Virus record (IMG/VR): IMGVR_UViG_3300044818_000015
Coordinates: 1-64,000 of that record
DNA from: a virus
Direction: 5' to 3' (one strand)
DNA length: 64,000 nucleotides
Every line of letters starts with the position of its first letter. The stretch's first letter is position 1. Under the pieces are notes generated by a model. The model was not told the origin of the DNA. It saw only the letters and a list, made by a program, of their open reading frames with translations, and did no database searches. Of the stretch, positions 1 through 7,062 are shown piece after piece. Both the position numbers and the translations under genes were made by a program.

Positions 1-167
1 TCAAGGTTCAGCATTTCTTTTGTCTCCATGGCGGTCACCGCGTCGAGTTTCTGCTCAATGCGGGCTAGTGCGGCTGTGTGGTTAAGGATCTGGCTGGATA
101 CCAGGGCCTCCAAAGCGGGCGAGAGATCGATCGTGACGGAGCCACTTACGTGGATAGAGAGATTCAT
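1..167 (-). CDS. Hypothetical phage protein, cut by the left window edge
   Basis: The first 55 codons of a gene that runs off the left edge. The start ATG (167-165) overlaps the stop of the serine recombinase by four bases (ATGA), which suggests translational coupling. The visible part begins MNLSIHVSGSVTIDLSP and continues as an amphipathic helix rich in Ala, Leu and Glu, a pattern of small coiled-coil phage proteins. No stop occurs in the visible frame. Function unknown. Being minus-strand and leftward, it could belong to the transcript that re-enters from the right edge if the genome is circular; that is inference. Confidence 0.6.
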   Translation of the reverse strand, partial: MNLSIHVSGSVTIDLSPALEALVSSQILNHTAALARIEQKLDAVTAMETKEMLNL

Positions 168-820
168 GCCGTTCTTCCTGCCTTCAATACCCGGCGTAGC
201 GTCGTAAGGGGAACTTTGAGCTGTCTGCCAATCGCGCGCATGCTCATGCCGCCGGCTTTCAGCTCCGCGGCGAGCTCTCGACGGAAAATCCTGGTTTGCC
301 CGCCGAGCGGCAGGTTTCTCTTGGACTTCGACTCGCGCTGCTTCCCTGCTCCCACTTTGCCCGCGGCGTAGAGCTTCTGGTAGTTGTCCACACCTTCCTG
401 CACGCGCTCGTGGATCATATCGAGCTCGAACTCGGCGAACACGGCCAGCAGGTGCATGAGCATCTTCGAAAGCGGGTTGCGCTTGTCCGTGTCGATTCCC
501 TGCGAGCAGGCGATAAAGCGGATGCCGAGGCTATCGAGGGTTACCGTGTTCTGGCAGAACTCGCCGGTGGAGCGCCCGAAGCGATCGATTTTCCAGACCA
601 GCACGACGTCGAACTTACGCAGGGCGGCGTCGGCCATGAGCCGTTTCAGCGCGGGGCGGTTGCTCCCGGCCTTGGCCGATTCCTTCTCCAGATACTCAGC
701 GACGTTCCATCCGCTGCGTTTGGCGAACTCCTGTAGTTCGCGCACCTGGTAGGCGTAATCCTGCTTGACGGTCGAGACGCGGCCGTAGATCCCAGCGGTA
801 AGGGGCTTGGCGTCGAGCAT
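164..820 (-). CDS. Serine site-specific recombinase (resolvase/invertase family)
   Basis: A 218-aa small serine recombinase that would cut and rejoin DNA through a phosphoserine intermediate. The N-terminus shows the catalytic signature YGRVST with the nucleophilic Ser near residue 17. DRFGRST follows near residue 80, and AEFELDMIHERVQEG lies where the long dimerisation helix starts. The C-terminus carries a helix-turn-helix (MSMRAIGRQLKVP). The length fits resolvases and invertases rather than large serine integrases. No inverted crossover sites were recognised nearby. It overlaps the downstream gene at 1-167 by ATGA and lies 43 bases after the 864-1379 gene. It could resolve multimers or invert a host-range segment; the sequence does not decide. 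Confidence 0.93.
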   Translation of the reverse strand: MLDAKPLTAGIYGRVSTVKQDYAYQVRELQEFAKRSGWNVAEYLEKESAKAGSNRPALKRLMADAALRKFDVVLVWKIDRFGRSTGEFCQNTVTLDSLGIRFIACSQGIDTDKRNPLSKMLMHLLAVFAEFELDMIHERVQEGVDNYQKLYAAGKVGAGKQRESKSKRNLPLGGQTRIFRRELAAELKAGGMSMRAIGRQLKVPLTTLRRVLKAGRTA

Positions 821-863
821 GGGTAGGTGCGCGGTTAGTGTGCGGCGGTCTGCGGCGGGAGGC

Positions 864-1379
864 TTACGCGACCTTCAGCCACCATCCCTTACCCATGAAG
901 AAATCGATCTTCTCGAAGACGGAGCCCGCCGGGTAGTCCGCCCCGGGCGGCATGGCCGGCGTCTTGAAGGGGGACTTGCAGGTGTCGTCGCCGAGGGCGG
1001 ACCAGTAGTTGCCGCTTAAGTGGACGCCGATCGAAATGTGGTCCTTGCCCGTAGCCGCGTCCAGTTGTTCCTGGCTCTTGCTGTGATCGGCAGGAACGGG
1101 CGGCATGGCGCAAACAGGAGTCGTCCCTGGGGCGGGCCAGGCGAAGCCATCGGGACTGGTGACCACGGCATAGCCGCCAGGAGGCGTGGGCGGGTTGGTG
1201 TTGTCGTGCTTGCCGGCGAGGACTTCGGTTGTCCACGAGCCGAATCTCGACAGGTACAGGTTCTTCAGCTCGTCGTTGAGGTGGGACACCATAAAGGTGG
1301 AGCTGGCCAGGGTGTTGGCTTTGGCCGCTTCGAGAGTGGTCTGCCATAGCTGCGAAGAGAGGTCGAGAGTAGGGGACAT
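864..1379 (-). CDS. Hypothetical protein, 171 aa
   Basis: Preceded by a good Shine-Dalgarno (AGGAGT, read on the minus strand just upstream of 1379). The N-terminal 55 residues look helical. The middle is Pro/Gly rich and includes PPTPPGGYAVV. The C-terminal half has short conserved-looking stretches such as GVHLSGNYW and FFMGKGWWLKVA. No signal peptide or membrane segment. I recognise no family. Upstream (1386-1404) is an imperfect palindrome centred on GAAATTGGGAATTTC that could be a small operator. Confidence 0.7.
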   Translation of the reverse strand: MSPTLDLSSQLWQTTLEAAKANTLASSTFMVSHLNDELKNLYLSRFGSWTTEVLAGKHDNTNPPTPPGGYAVVTSPDGFAWPAPGTTPVCAMPPVPADHSKSQEQLDAATGKDHISIGVHLSGNYWSALGDDTCKSPFKTPAMPPGADYPAGSVFEKIDFFMGKGWWLKVA

Positions 1380-1405
1380 GGGACTCCTAAGAAATTGGGA
1401 ATTTC

Positions 1406-1672
1406 CTATCGAACTAGGAAAGTGCGTTTCGCCAGAGTGCGATTGATCAGCACAACCAGGGCGCTCTTCCGGTCATGCCCGAGCTTGAGCAAGGCATCGC
1501 GTACGCCGATCAGGCAACATTCCGCATCCTGCGCAAAGGTCGGTACGGAGCAGCGGAACCGTTGCCGTTTGGTGCGCGGCCGCGGTATGCGGCACACGAT
1601 CGCGGTGGGCTTCAAGGTACGCGGAAGTGTGGGGCTCGCGCGGCGCCGCGGGCCTGGCGCGAGGGCTTTCAT
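1406..1672 (-). CDS. Doubtful ORF between a hypothetical gene and the DUF3309-like peptide
   Basis: An 88-codon open frame fills an otherwise empty gap. Its first half is Arg/Pro rich, typical of a GC-rich shadow. The last 45 residues (from FAQDAECC to the end) look more protein-like. No Shine-Dalgarno precedes the ATG. It may be a real small gene with a later start, or non-coding. Confidence 0.25.
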   Translation of the reverse strand: MKALAPGPRRRASPTLPRTLKPTAIVCRIPRPRTKRQRFRCSVPTFAQDAECCLIGVRDALLKLGHDRKSALVVLINRTLAKRTFLVR

Positions 1673-1687
1673 TGGGCGTCACAGGTT

Positions 1688-1828
1688 TTAGAAACGATAG
1701 CCGAGCAGGTAGGCGATCAGCACGACGATCAGCACGAGCCCGAGGCCTCCGCCGAGTCCGTTGTTGCCCCAGCGGTTGTAGCCGCCGCCACCAAAGACCA
1801 GCAGCAAGATGATAAGTAAGATGATCAT
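1688..1828 (-). CDS. DUF3309-like small membrane peptide
   Basis: A 46-aa peptide. Its start ATG overlaps the stop of the NusG-like gene by ATGA, so the two are probably translationally coupled. The layout is a hydrophobic N-terminus (MIILLIILLLVF), a Gly/Asn/Trp-rich turn (GGGGYNRWGNNGLGGG), and a second hydrophobic run (LGLVLIVVLIAYLLG). This two-segment, Gly-hinged plan matches bacterial DUF3309 peptides, which are common in Acidobacteria and Proteobacteria and have no known role. In a phage a small two-pass peptide could also act as a holin or membrane modulator, but nothing here proves that. Confidence 0.8.
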   Translation of the reverse strand: MIILLIILLLVFGGGGYNRWGNNGLGGGLGLVLIVVLIAYLLGYRF

Positions 1829-2349
1829 GGGGTAGCCTCCATTGGCTTGGGCGTTTCCGCCCGTTCGAGCAGATCGAGCGAATCGGCGTCGACTTCAGCC
1901 GAGATCGAGCGGTGCAGCATTTCGACCGACACGACGACGCGCACCAGATTCTTGGAATAGGCGACGTAACCCTCCAGGCCCGCGAGGGGGCCGCCGCGCA
2001 CTCGTACGCGGTCTCCCGCGAAGACGTAAGCGCATGGTTGGGCGAGGGAAGGGAAGGACGTAATCAGTTTCACGGCTGCAATTTCTTCGTCCGGTATCGG
2101 GATCGCGTGGCGGCCGGCTCCGAGGATCGAGACCACCTGGCTGATGGCGACTACCGGAGTTTTCTCTTCGAGGTCGAAGCGGCTGAAGACGTACCCGGGC
2201 ATGAACCTCAGTTCGGTGTCCCGCTTGCCGTCCTTGGACTTGGTGTCCAGGTGCGGGTAGAAGCTCTCGATGCCGGCGCCGTCCAGTTTCATGGCGACCA
2301 GGCCTTCGAAGTTCGAATGAACGTGTAGGGCGTACCAGAGCATGGGCAT
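1825..2349 (-). CDS. NusG/RfaH-like transcription antitermination factor
   Basis: 174 aa with the NusG-family layout. An N-terminal NGN domain begins MLWYALHVHSNFEGLVAMKL and includes FMPGYVFSRF. A C-terminal KOW motif follows (GDRVRVRGGPLAGLEGYV). Such proteins ride RNA polymerase and couple it to Rho, ribosomes or antitermination complexes. Specialised paralogues such as RfaH and UpxY/LoaP drive long operons. Two starts are possible (2349 and 2343); neither has a strong Shine-Dalgarno. A phage-encoded copy next to very long minus-strand operons suggests a processive antiterminator for them, which is inference. It is followed by the coupled DUF3309-like peptide. Confidence 0.88.
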   Translation of the reverse strand: MPMLWYALHVHSNFEGLVAMKLDGAGIESFYPHLDTKSKDGKRDTELRFMPGYVFSRFDLEEKTPVVAISQVVSILGAGRHAIPIPDEEIAAVKLITSFPSLAQPCAYVFAGDRVRVRGGPLAGLEGYVAYSKNLVRVVVSVEMLHRSISAEVDADSLDLLERAETPKPMEATP

Positions 2350-2430
2350 GCGTTCGGACAGCCTACGGCCCCTTCCTTTATAAAAAGGGTTAGGGAAAGG
2401 AACACCGGCACCGTGCCGGGCTGAGGACGT
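2350..2430. other. Short gap with a CCGGCAC/GTGCCGG palindrome
   Basis: Between two minus-strand genes. It contains the near-perfect palindrome CCGGCACCGTGCCGG at about 2410-2424 and an A/T-rich segment (TTTATAAAAAGGG). It could be a weak terminator or regulatory site for the NusG-like gene. Confidence 0.3.
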
Positions 2431-2886
2431 TTACGCCGCGGTGGGCGTCTGGAGCAGGCCTGCGGAGATGTCACGCGAGCCGGTGCGTTCGCTTTTGATG
2501 TAGCCGGACCGCTTTTCTTCGGGCACTACACTTTCGAGCAACTTGAAGGTAATCGTAAGGCGCTCAATCAATTCGTCAAGGCCGAGAATCCGCTTGAGCG
2601 CGGCGAAGGCTTTGGACTTATCGGTGATCTCGCGCTTCATTTCACGCGCGGATAAGTCTAAGAAATAGGTGGATCCGCCAGCGCCTTTTCCGGGCGTTCC
2701 CATAAGACGTACCGGCTTATCGGACGGCTTGCTGGCGCATTCTAACTGGAATTTCGCTTTGAGGTCGGCGAGTTCATCGCGTTCGGGTTTACCGGCGCGC
2801 TCCTTTTCAATCAGGAAAGCGCAACGGTCGATATCCTTGGGAGTGAGGGCAGGAGACGCGGGTTGTAACGCCGTGACGGTTCCCAT
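2431..2886 (-). CDS. Hypothetical protein, 151 aa
   Basis: The start at 2886 is chosen because GAGGAG lies seven bases upstream; the longer frame from 2910 lacks this. The protein is charged and mostly helical (ALTPKDIDRCAFLIEKER, LKAKFQLEC). It has a short Gly-rich insertion (GTPGKGAGGSTYF) and a region reading LKRILGLDELIERLTITFKLLE. No family recognised. It is the first minus-strand gene left of the divergent control region, so it would head the leftward transcript. Confidence 0.65.
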   Translation of the reverse strand: MGTVTALQPASPALTPKDIDRCAFLIEKERAGKPERDELADLKAKFQLECASKPSDKPVRLMGTPGKGAGGSTYFLDLSAREMKREITDKSKAFAALKRILGLDELIERLTITFKLLESVVPEEKRSGYIKSERTGSRDISAGLLQTPTAA

Positions 2887-2910
2887 GAGGTGCTCCTCTA
2901 TGGTGTGCAC

Positions 2911-2981
2911 CGCGGACCCTCCGCGAGCCTATGTTTGATGCCCGTTTCTGCGTTTCGCGCGGTTTTCGGGTATCAAACATA
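2911..2981. promoter_or_regulatory. Divergent control region with paired operator half-sites
   Basis: Lies between the leftward gene starting at 2886 and the rightward gene at 3039. TATGTTTGATGCCCG (2930-2944) and CGGGTATCAAACATA (2967-2981) form a 15-bp inverted repeat with one mismatch, 22 bases apart. Next to it, CGCGGACCCTCCGCG (2911-2925) is a perfect 6-bp hairpin with a 3-base loop. The spacing suits two dimer-binding half-operators flanking overlapping promoters. A TAAAAT box near 3014-3019 is a possible -10 for the rightward genes. The binding protein is unknown; the small HTH product of 3039-3446 is one candidate. Confidence 0.6.
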
Positions 2982-3038
2982 TTACGGAGAGGGGCTATTT
3001 ATTGGGGTTCGGCGTAAAATTGAGGGCAAGGTACGTTC

Positions 3039-3446
3039 GTGGGAAGCATCGCCACCCAACCATTCGCACGAAAAGAGAGAGAAGTCCTGGAGCTGTTGAA
3101 GGCTCGCGTGACGATCAAGAACATCGGCGCGCTACTCGAACTCAGCACCAATACCGTCCGCCAGCGCCTGCGCGTCAGTTGCGAGCTGGCACAGGTCGTC
3201 GATGAGGTCGAGATGCATCTCTTCCTGATCCAGAATCCCGACATTCTCACCAGGGGCGCCACTTGCTTGCCCGGGCTGCACATTCCCATCATGGGAACCC
3301 CCATCGAAGGCGAGGCCGTGCCAGTCAAGCCGTGCGGCTGCGGTAACCCCGAATGTCTGGGGCCCGTGGCCATGCACGTCAAGACGACGAGCCGCGAGGC
3401 GGCTTCGGCCGCCGGCGAACCCCTGCCGCCGGAAGTCTTCAGGTAA
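3039..3446 (+). CDS. HTH-type small DNA-binding protein with a C-terminal Cys cluster
   Basis: 135 aa, GTG start. Residues about 8-45 read as a LuxR/sigma-like helix-turn-helix (REVLELLKARVTIKNIGALL, then STNTVRQRLRV). The C-terminus contains CGCGNPEC, a possible metal-binding knuckle. It is the first rightward gene after the inverted repeat at 2930-2981, so it may be the early regulator acting there; that link is inference. It heads a tight cluster with 3451, 3642 and 4010. Confidence 0.65.
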   Translation: MGSIATQPFARKEREVLELLKARVTIKNIGALLELSTNTVRQRLRVSCELAQVVDEVEMHLFLIQNPDILTRGATCLPGLHIPIMGTPIEGEAVPVKPCGCGNPECLGPVAMHVKTTSREAASAAGEPLPPEVFR

Positions 3447-3450
3447 AGAG

Positions 3451-3630
3451 ATGCGCCTCGACTGTAAAACCTGCCTGCTTCTCTGGGCGGAGTACGGCGC
3501 GGCGTTGGGCTCCGTTCGCCGGAAGATCCGCGGAAGCGCGGATAAGCTGAAAAAGGCCGAGGCGGCGATCGCCGGCCACGATCTGCAACACCACATCCCG
3601 AGGACCGCCGCGGCTTCGGCCCTGGCGTAA
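3451..3630 (+). CDS. Small CxxC protein, 59 aa
   Basis: Begins MRLDCKTCLLLWAEYG, four bases after the previous stop, with a purine-rich stretch (AGGTAAAGAG) overlapping that stop. One CxxC pair sits at the N-terminus and a basic helix (VRRKIRGSADKLKKAEAA) in the middle. Small one-knuckle proteins like this recur along the rightward block. Function unknown. Confidence 0.5.
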   Translation: MRLDCKTCLLLWAEYGAALGSVRRKIRGSADKLKKAEAAIAGHDLQHHIPRTAAASALA

Positions 3631-3641
3631 AGCATCGACCA

Positions 3642-4007
3642 ATGGAACGAATGGAACCGCCGCGCATCTTCGTCCAGGACCTGAAGCGGCAGCAGGCTCC
3701 CAACGTAAAGCCGCTACTCGGATCCAAAGTGAAACGTGTCTGGGGAACGCCGGGCGGTACGATGCTGGCCGTGCTCTTAGAGGGCGGCAAAATCCTCATG
3801 GTCGAAACCAACGAGTCCCTGCTCAACGTAACAGTCGGCGACGAAATCCCCGGTATGGACTGGTCGGCGGTCCCCGCTTATCCGGATCCACACGCCCGAT
3901 CGCTGGTCGGCCGCCGGTTCACCGGCTTTGCGGCCAACGCGGTGACATTCGGCAAGGTCCGCGCACAGTTCAACCGCGACAGTATACGCTGGGTTAGGGA
4001 GCCCTGA
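3642..4007 (+). CDS. Hypothetical protein, 121 aa
   Basis: Compact, mixed alpha/beta-looking protein with beta-like segments (KVKRVWGTPGGTMLAVLLEG, GGKILMVETNESLL). The C-terminal half includes VGRRFTGFAANAVTFGK. No motif recognised. Twelve bases from the upstream small gene and three from the vWA gene, so presumably co-transcribed. A second start nine bases in is possible. Confidence 0.65.
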   Translation: MERMEPPRIFVQDLKRQQAPNVKPLLGSKVKRVWGTPGGTMLAVLLEGGKILMVETNESLLNVTVGDEIPGMDWSAVPAYPDPHARSLVGRRFTGFAANAVTFGKVRAQFNRDSIRWVREP

Positions 4008-4009
4008 GC

Positions 4010-4597
4010 ATGTCTGACGTCGCCGCCCCGCTGCAATCGATCATCAAGCGGCTCGCCGGCACGGACATTGTGGGCCCGGCCGCCAAAAGGGCGCAGCGCT
4101 TTACCGATGCGTCCGACGAGCTCGTCGTGCTGGCCGACTGTTCGGGATCTATGCTCGACTTCATCGGCAGCCAGGGCATTTCGAAGTTCGAGCATTTGCA
4201 GATCGCGCTCGAGGACGTGATGCTGGCCTGGCCGCGCATCAAGATCCTGGCCTTCGCATCGACGTTCCGGGAGATCGCCAACGCCAAAGACCTTCCACGC
4301 GCGGGTCTCGGCGGCGGCACCAATCTGGCGGGCGCGATTGAGTACGCCGCGAAGTGGAGGCCGCGCAAGACCATCATCATTTCGGACGGCCTGCCCGATA
4401 GCGAGGCGGAAGCGATCGCCGCGGCCCAAAAGATCACCGGCGCCGTCGACACCATCTATTGCGGACCGGACGCCCATCCCGCGGTAGCGTTCCTGCGCAA
4501 ACTCTCCCGCGAAGCCGCCGGCATCCACTTCACCTGGGAAGGCGGGCGCACCAGCATTGCGCAGACTATCCGCGGTCTGTTGCCGTCGCCGGAGTAA
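4010..4597 (+). CDS. von Willebrand factor A (vWA) domain protein
   Basis: 195 aa, a single vWA fold. The metal-ion-dependent adhesion site is complete: DCSGS at residues 43-47, a Gly-rich GGGTNLAGA supplying the Thr near residue 103, and IISDGLPD supplying the last Asp. Cytoplasmic vWA proteins often pair with MoxR-type or other ATPases or with stress/Ter systems. No ATPase neighbour is seen here, so its partner is unknown. It starts two bases after the previous gene and is followed closely by 4605, suggesting one operon. Confidence 0.85.
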   Translation: MSDVAAPLQSIIKRLAGTDIVGPAAKRAQRFTDASDELVVLADCSGSMLDFIGSQGISKFEHLQIALEDVMLAWPRIKILAFASTFREIANAKDLPRAGLGGGTNLAGAIEYAAKWRPRKTIIISDGLPDSEAEAIAAAQKITGAVDTIYCGPDAHPAVAFLRKLSREAAGIHFTWEGGRTSIAQTIRGLLPSPE

Positions 4598-4604
4598 CTC
4601 GGGA

Positions 4605-4808
4605 ATGAATTTCTATAGGGTCACCTATCCCGGCCGTTACCTCGGCGCGACCGCAATAGTTGCGGCCGATTCTGAAGAGGAAGCCATCGAACTGGTGAAT
4701 TCCGATCCACGTACTCATGACGGCCACGATGGGAAAGTAGCGATGAAGGTATTCCATATTCCTGTTCCAGGCGCGTGCGTGCTGTACAACGACAACGGAG
4801 ACTATTGA
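4605..4808 (+). CDS. Small hypothetical protein, 67 aa
   Basis: The start at 4605 is preferred because the longer upstream frame overlaps the vWA gene and is Arg-rich. The product begins MNFYRVTYPGRYLGATAIV, then AADSEEEAIELVNSD. This reads like the small beta-alpha-beta domains that phages use in host-takeover proteins. No family recognised. Confidence 0.6.
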   Translation: MNFYRVTYPGRYLGATAIVAADSEEEAIELVNSDPRTHDGHDGKVAMKVFHIPVPGACVLYNDNGDY

Positions 4809-4810
4809 GT

Positions 4811-5368
4811 ATGGACCTGGGCCTCGGAGAACTCACCGACGATCAGCTACTCGAGCTGGTGAACCAGGCTTGTGCCGAGCTGGTGGTGCGGGATCCCTTT
4901 ATTCGCCAGATGGCGCAGTCCACCATCACCACCTGGTCGGAGCAGCTTATCCTCAAGCGGGCCATGATCAAGGAAGCGGTGACCGCGCTCGCCGGGGCGT
5001 ACATCGAGCAGATCAGGAAGGAGACTTTCGCGGAGGTGAAGGCGGCCGTCTCTGCCGGCGAAGCGCGCCTCTTGAGTCCCACACAGGAAGCGCGCGTCGT
5101 CGTCGAGAGCACCATCGAAGCGAAAATCCAGATGATCGATGAACTGGTCGCGCTGACAGAGAAGGGGAAGCGGCCGCCGGTACCGGCGACCGATACGGAG
5201 GATTGGCTGACGGCCAGGGCCAATAACACCATCGATCCTCGCCCGCCGGTCGATCCTTATGATGTGCATTCTGCCGCGTACATCCAACGGCTGCGGGAGG
5301 ACATGGCGAGGGTGTTGGCCGCGGGCTGCACCCCAAAACCGCGGTTCTGGACCCCACCGGGCTTCTGA
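4811..5368 (+). CDS. Hypothetical helical protein, 185 aa
   Basis: Start at 4811, three bases after the previous stop. Mostly helical and charged (LTDDQLLELVNQACAELV, AYIEQIRKETFAEVKAAV). The C-terminus is Pro-rich (NNTIDPRPPVDPYD). No motif, signal or membrane segment. It sits in a chain of genes at two- to three-base spacing from 4010 to 5916. Confidence 0.6.
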   Translation: MDLGLGELTDDQLLELVNQACAELVVRDPFIRQMAQSTITTWSEQLILKRAMIKEAVTALAGAYIEQIRKETFAEVKAAVSAGEARLLSPTQEARVVVESTIEAKIQMIDELVALTEKGKRPPVPATDTEDWLTARANNTIDPRPPVDPYDVHSAAYIQRLREDMARVLAAGCTPKPRFWTPPGF

Positions 5369-5370
5369 AC

Positions 5371-5916
5371 GTGCCCAACGCATTCCTCACCCCGCAGATG
5401 ATCGCCCGCGGCTTCCTGGTCGCGCTGCGTAGCTCGCTGTACGGCGAGAAAATGCACGTCGGAGCAATCGAACACGACTATCGCTTGGGCCACACGGTGA
5501 GGATCGCTACATCGAGGGGCGGCCTTTTCGTCGAAGACCTGACGCCGGAAGGCCTCATGCGGCAGACGTGCCACCATGTTCACCTGGAGCATCAGATCTA
5601 CGTCGACATCGAATATCCGGACGAGGCTTTGACCGTCAGCGCGGACGCCTTCTATCGGCAAGTTCTGGAGCCCGCGGCGCAGATTCTCGCGAACGGCATC
5701 GGCGATTTATGGCCTGAAGGGGCAACGCTCGTTTGCGCGAGCCTGAACGATCTCGCCGGGGCGTCGTCCTGGGTGGTGGTGCGCTATTGCTTGAGGCGCG
5801 GGCTGAACTGGTCTCCCAGTTGGAACGACTCAAGGCCGCCTGAGCTTGTGCCACGCGCATCGATGGACGCCTCCGTTTCAGGCGCTGAGGTTGGGCCGTA
5901 CCGGAACGTGGATTAA
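5371..5916 (+). CDS. Hypothetical protein, 181 aa
   Basis: GTG start two bases after the previous stop. The N-terminus (NAFLTPQMIARGFLVALRSSL) resembles that of the short plus-strand protein at 54557 (NRFLTPDEAAEGLLRDLREL), so the two may share an N-terminal helix. A middle region (HVHLEHQIYVDIEYP) looks beta-rich. The last 22 residues come from a dispersed type-C repeat (5851-5908), so the true C-terminus may have been extended by the repeat. Function unknown. Confidence 0.6.
   Translation: MPNAFLTPQMIARGFLVALRSSLYGEKMHVGAIEHDYRLGHTVRIATSRGGLFVEDLTPEGLMRQTCHHVHLEHQIYVDIEYPDEALTVSADAFYRQVLEPAAQILANGIGDLWPEGATLVCASLNDLAGASSWVVVRYCLRRGLNWSPSWNDSRPPELVPRASMDASVSGAEVGPYRNVD
5851..5908 (+). repeat. 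Dispersed boundary repeat, type C, copy 1
   Basis: Begins CCACGCGCATCG and ends in GCTGAGGTTGGGCCG followed by a CCGGAA block. Forms the 3' end of the 5371 gene and precedes the next gene. Three other good copies: 8374, 12570, 13022. Confidence 0.6.
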
Positions 5917-6002
5917 CGATTTAAATACCATTCCGGCATGGATAGTGGTAGGTTCGCGTGAAGGTATTACAGTTTATAAGACCAAGAGGAGAACCTGCAC
6001 TC

Positions 6003-6575
6003 ATGCCTAGCGAAGCCGCCACACTGAAAAGGATGCTCAATGTTGCCCCCGGCAACGCGGAGTACATCACCTGCCAGGAGGCCACGGAGTTTCTAACGAT
6101 AGGGGAGGGAAAGTCGAAACGGCCGATCAGCGCACGCCGCGTCTTGGAGTTTGCGATGGCGGGAGCGCTGCGTTCCGCGAGGCGCAAGGACGCGAAGCGG
6201 GGCAACCAGATGACCACGGTGGTTTTGCGGTCGGACGTGTTGCGCCTACAGCACGAGCGCGAGAATCCGCCGCTCGAGCCGGCAATCCCTCTACCTCAGA
6301 AGGCGCCACGAGCGCTAGACGAAGCCCCACCCTCCGCGCCGCCGAAACAGCGCCTCCTCGAAGCGCCGGCCGCGCCGCAATCGGTATGGCTCACGCTCGA
6401 TGAGGCCGCGAAAAGGCCAGAGGGATTACCTGCATCCGTGCTGGAGCGGCTGATCAAGAGCGGCAAATTGCCGGCCATGAACGTGGGTATTGAAACGGTC
6501 CGCTACCGCATTCATGTGGAGGATCTGGCGAAGTTGCGGGGCGGGAACTGCGCGGACAAGGCGCCCGCAGAGTGA
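6003..6575 (+). CDS. Putative DNA-binding (excisionase/MerR-like) protein
   Basis: 190 aa from the ATG at 6003, which follows AGGAGA by 11-12 bases; a GTG at 5958 is an alternative. Two segments look like winged-helix or excisionase folds: YITCQEATEFLTIGEG with SARRVLEFAMAGALRS, and later VWLTLDEAAKRPEGLPASVL with RLIKSGKLPAM and YRIHVEDLAKL. The linker is Pro/Ala rich. A two-headed HTH protein just upstream of the integrase region could be a directionality factor or regulator. Family assignment is tentative. Confidence 0.6.
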   Translation: MPSEAATLKRMLNVAPGNAEYITCQEATEFLTIGEGKSKRPISARRVLEFAMAGALRSARRKDAKRGNQMTTVVLRSDVLRLQHERENPPLEPAIPLPQKAPRALDEAPPSAPPKQRLLEAPAAPQSVWLTLDEAAKRPEGLPASVLERLIKSGKLPAMNVGIETVRYRIHVEDLAKLRGGNCADKAPAE

Positions 6576-7062
6576 TCGAATGGGGCGAAGAGAAGGCGTA
6601 CCGGCTTGACCCGCGTCCCTGCCGGGGCATAACCTAATTGCCATCGTGCGGTTTTTGAAAAAAGTGAGAGGGGGAGGGCGGCCAATCCTGAGCAAGGAGC
6701 CGCCCCCTTGGTATTTACTCGATTGAACTCCTCAAAACTATCACGGCCTGTGTGGAACTTCAAGCGGGGGACTGTTACAGCAGGCCCCCGCGTCCATCCT
6801 TTGATGCAGACAGTTTTCCAACCACGAAAAAAAGTCAGCGGTGAATCGCCCGGGAAAGGAAGAGGAGCCCAGACGTGAATCAGCCTATCGAATCCCGGGC
6901 CTCCTGTCTACAGGTGGAATGCCTAGTTCCCCTTTCCTCTCCGCTGTGTAATCATCAAACGGCATCGTGGGCGCTGGCCGGGAGTTCTTCTCAGGACTCA
7001 CACCATCCGGCCAGCTCCACAGCAAGCCCTTATGGTGAGGGCCGTACGTGAAAAAAGCCAAC
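6576..7062. ncRNA. Highly structured non-coding stretch downstream of the integrase
   Basis: No convincing gene in about 490 bases. Several strong inverted repeats lie in it: GGGCGGC/GCCGCCC (6676-6682 with 6699-6705); GCGGGGG/CCCCCGC (6764-6770 with 6785-6791), whose loop contains CTGTTACAGC; CCCGGGA/TCCCGGG (about 6850-6856 with 6892-6898); and GCTGGCCGG/CCGGCCAGC (6973-6981 with 7007-7015) with a nested GAGTTC/GGACTC stem. GGGAAAGGAAGAGG can also pair with CCTTTCCTCTCC near 6935-6946. This density suggests a structured RNA, an attachment region, or both. Confidence 0.4.

Noticed and set aside
2508-2530. CTTCGGGCAC match to the type-A repeat inside the 2431 gene
   Set aside because: Only one end matches, with no CGTCCGGCG partner at the right distance; treated as coincidence.
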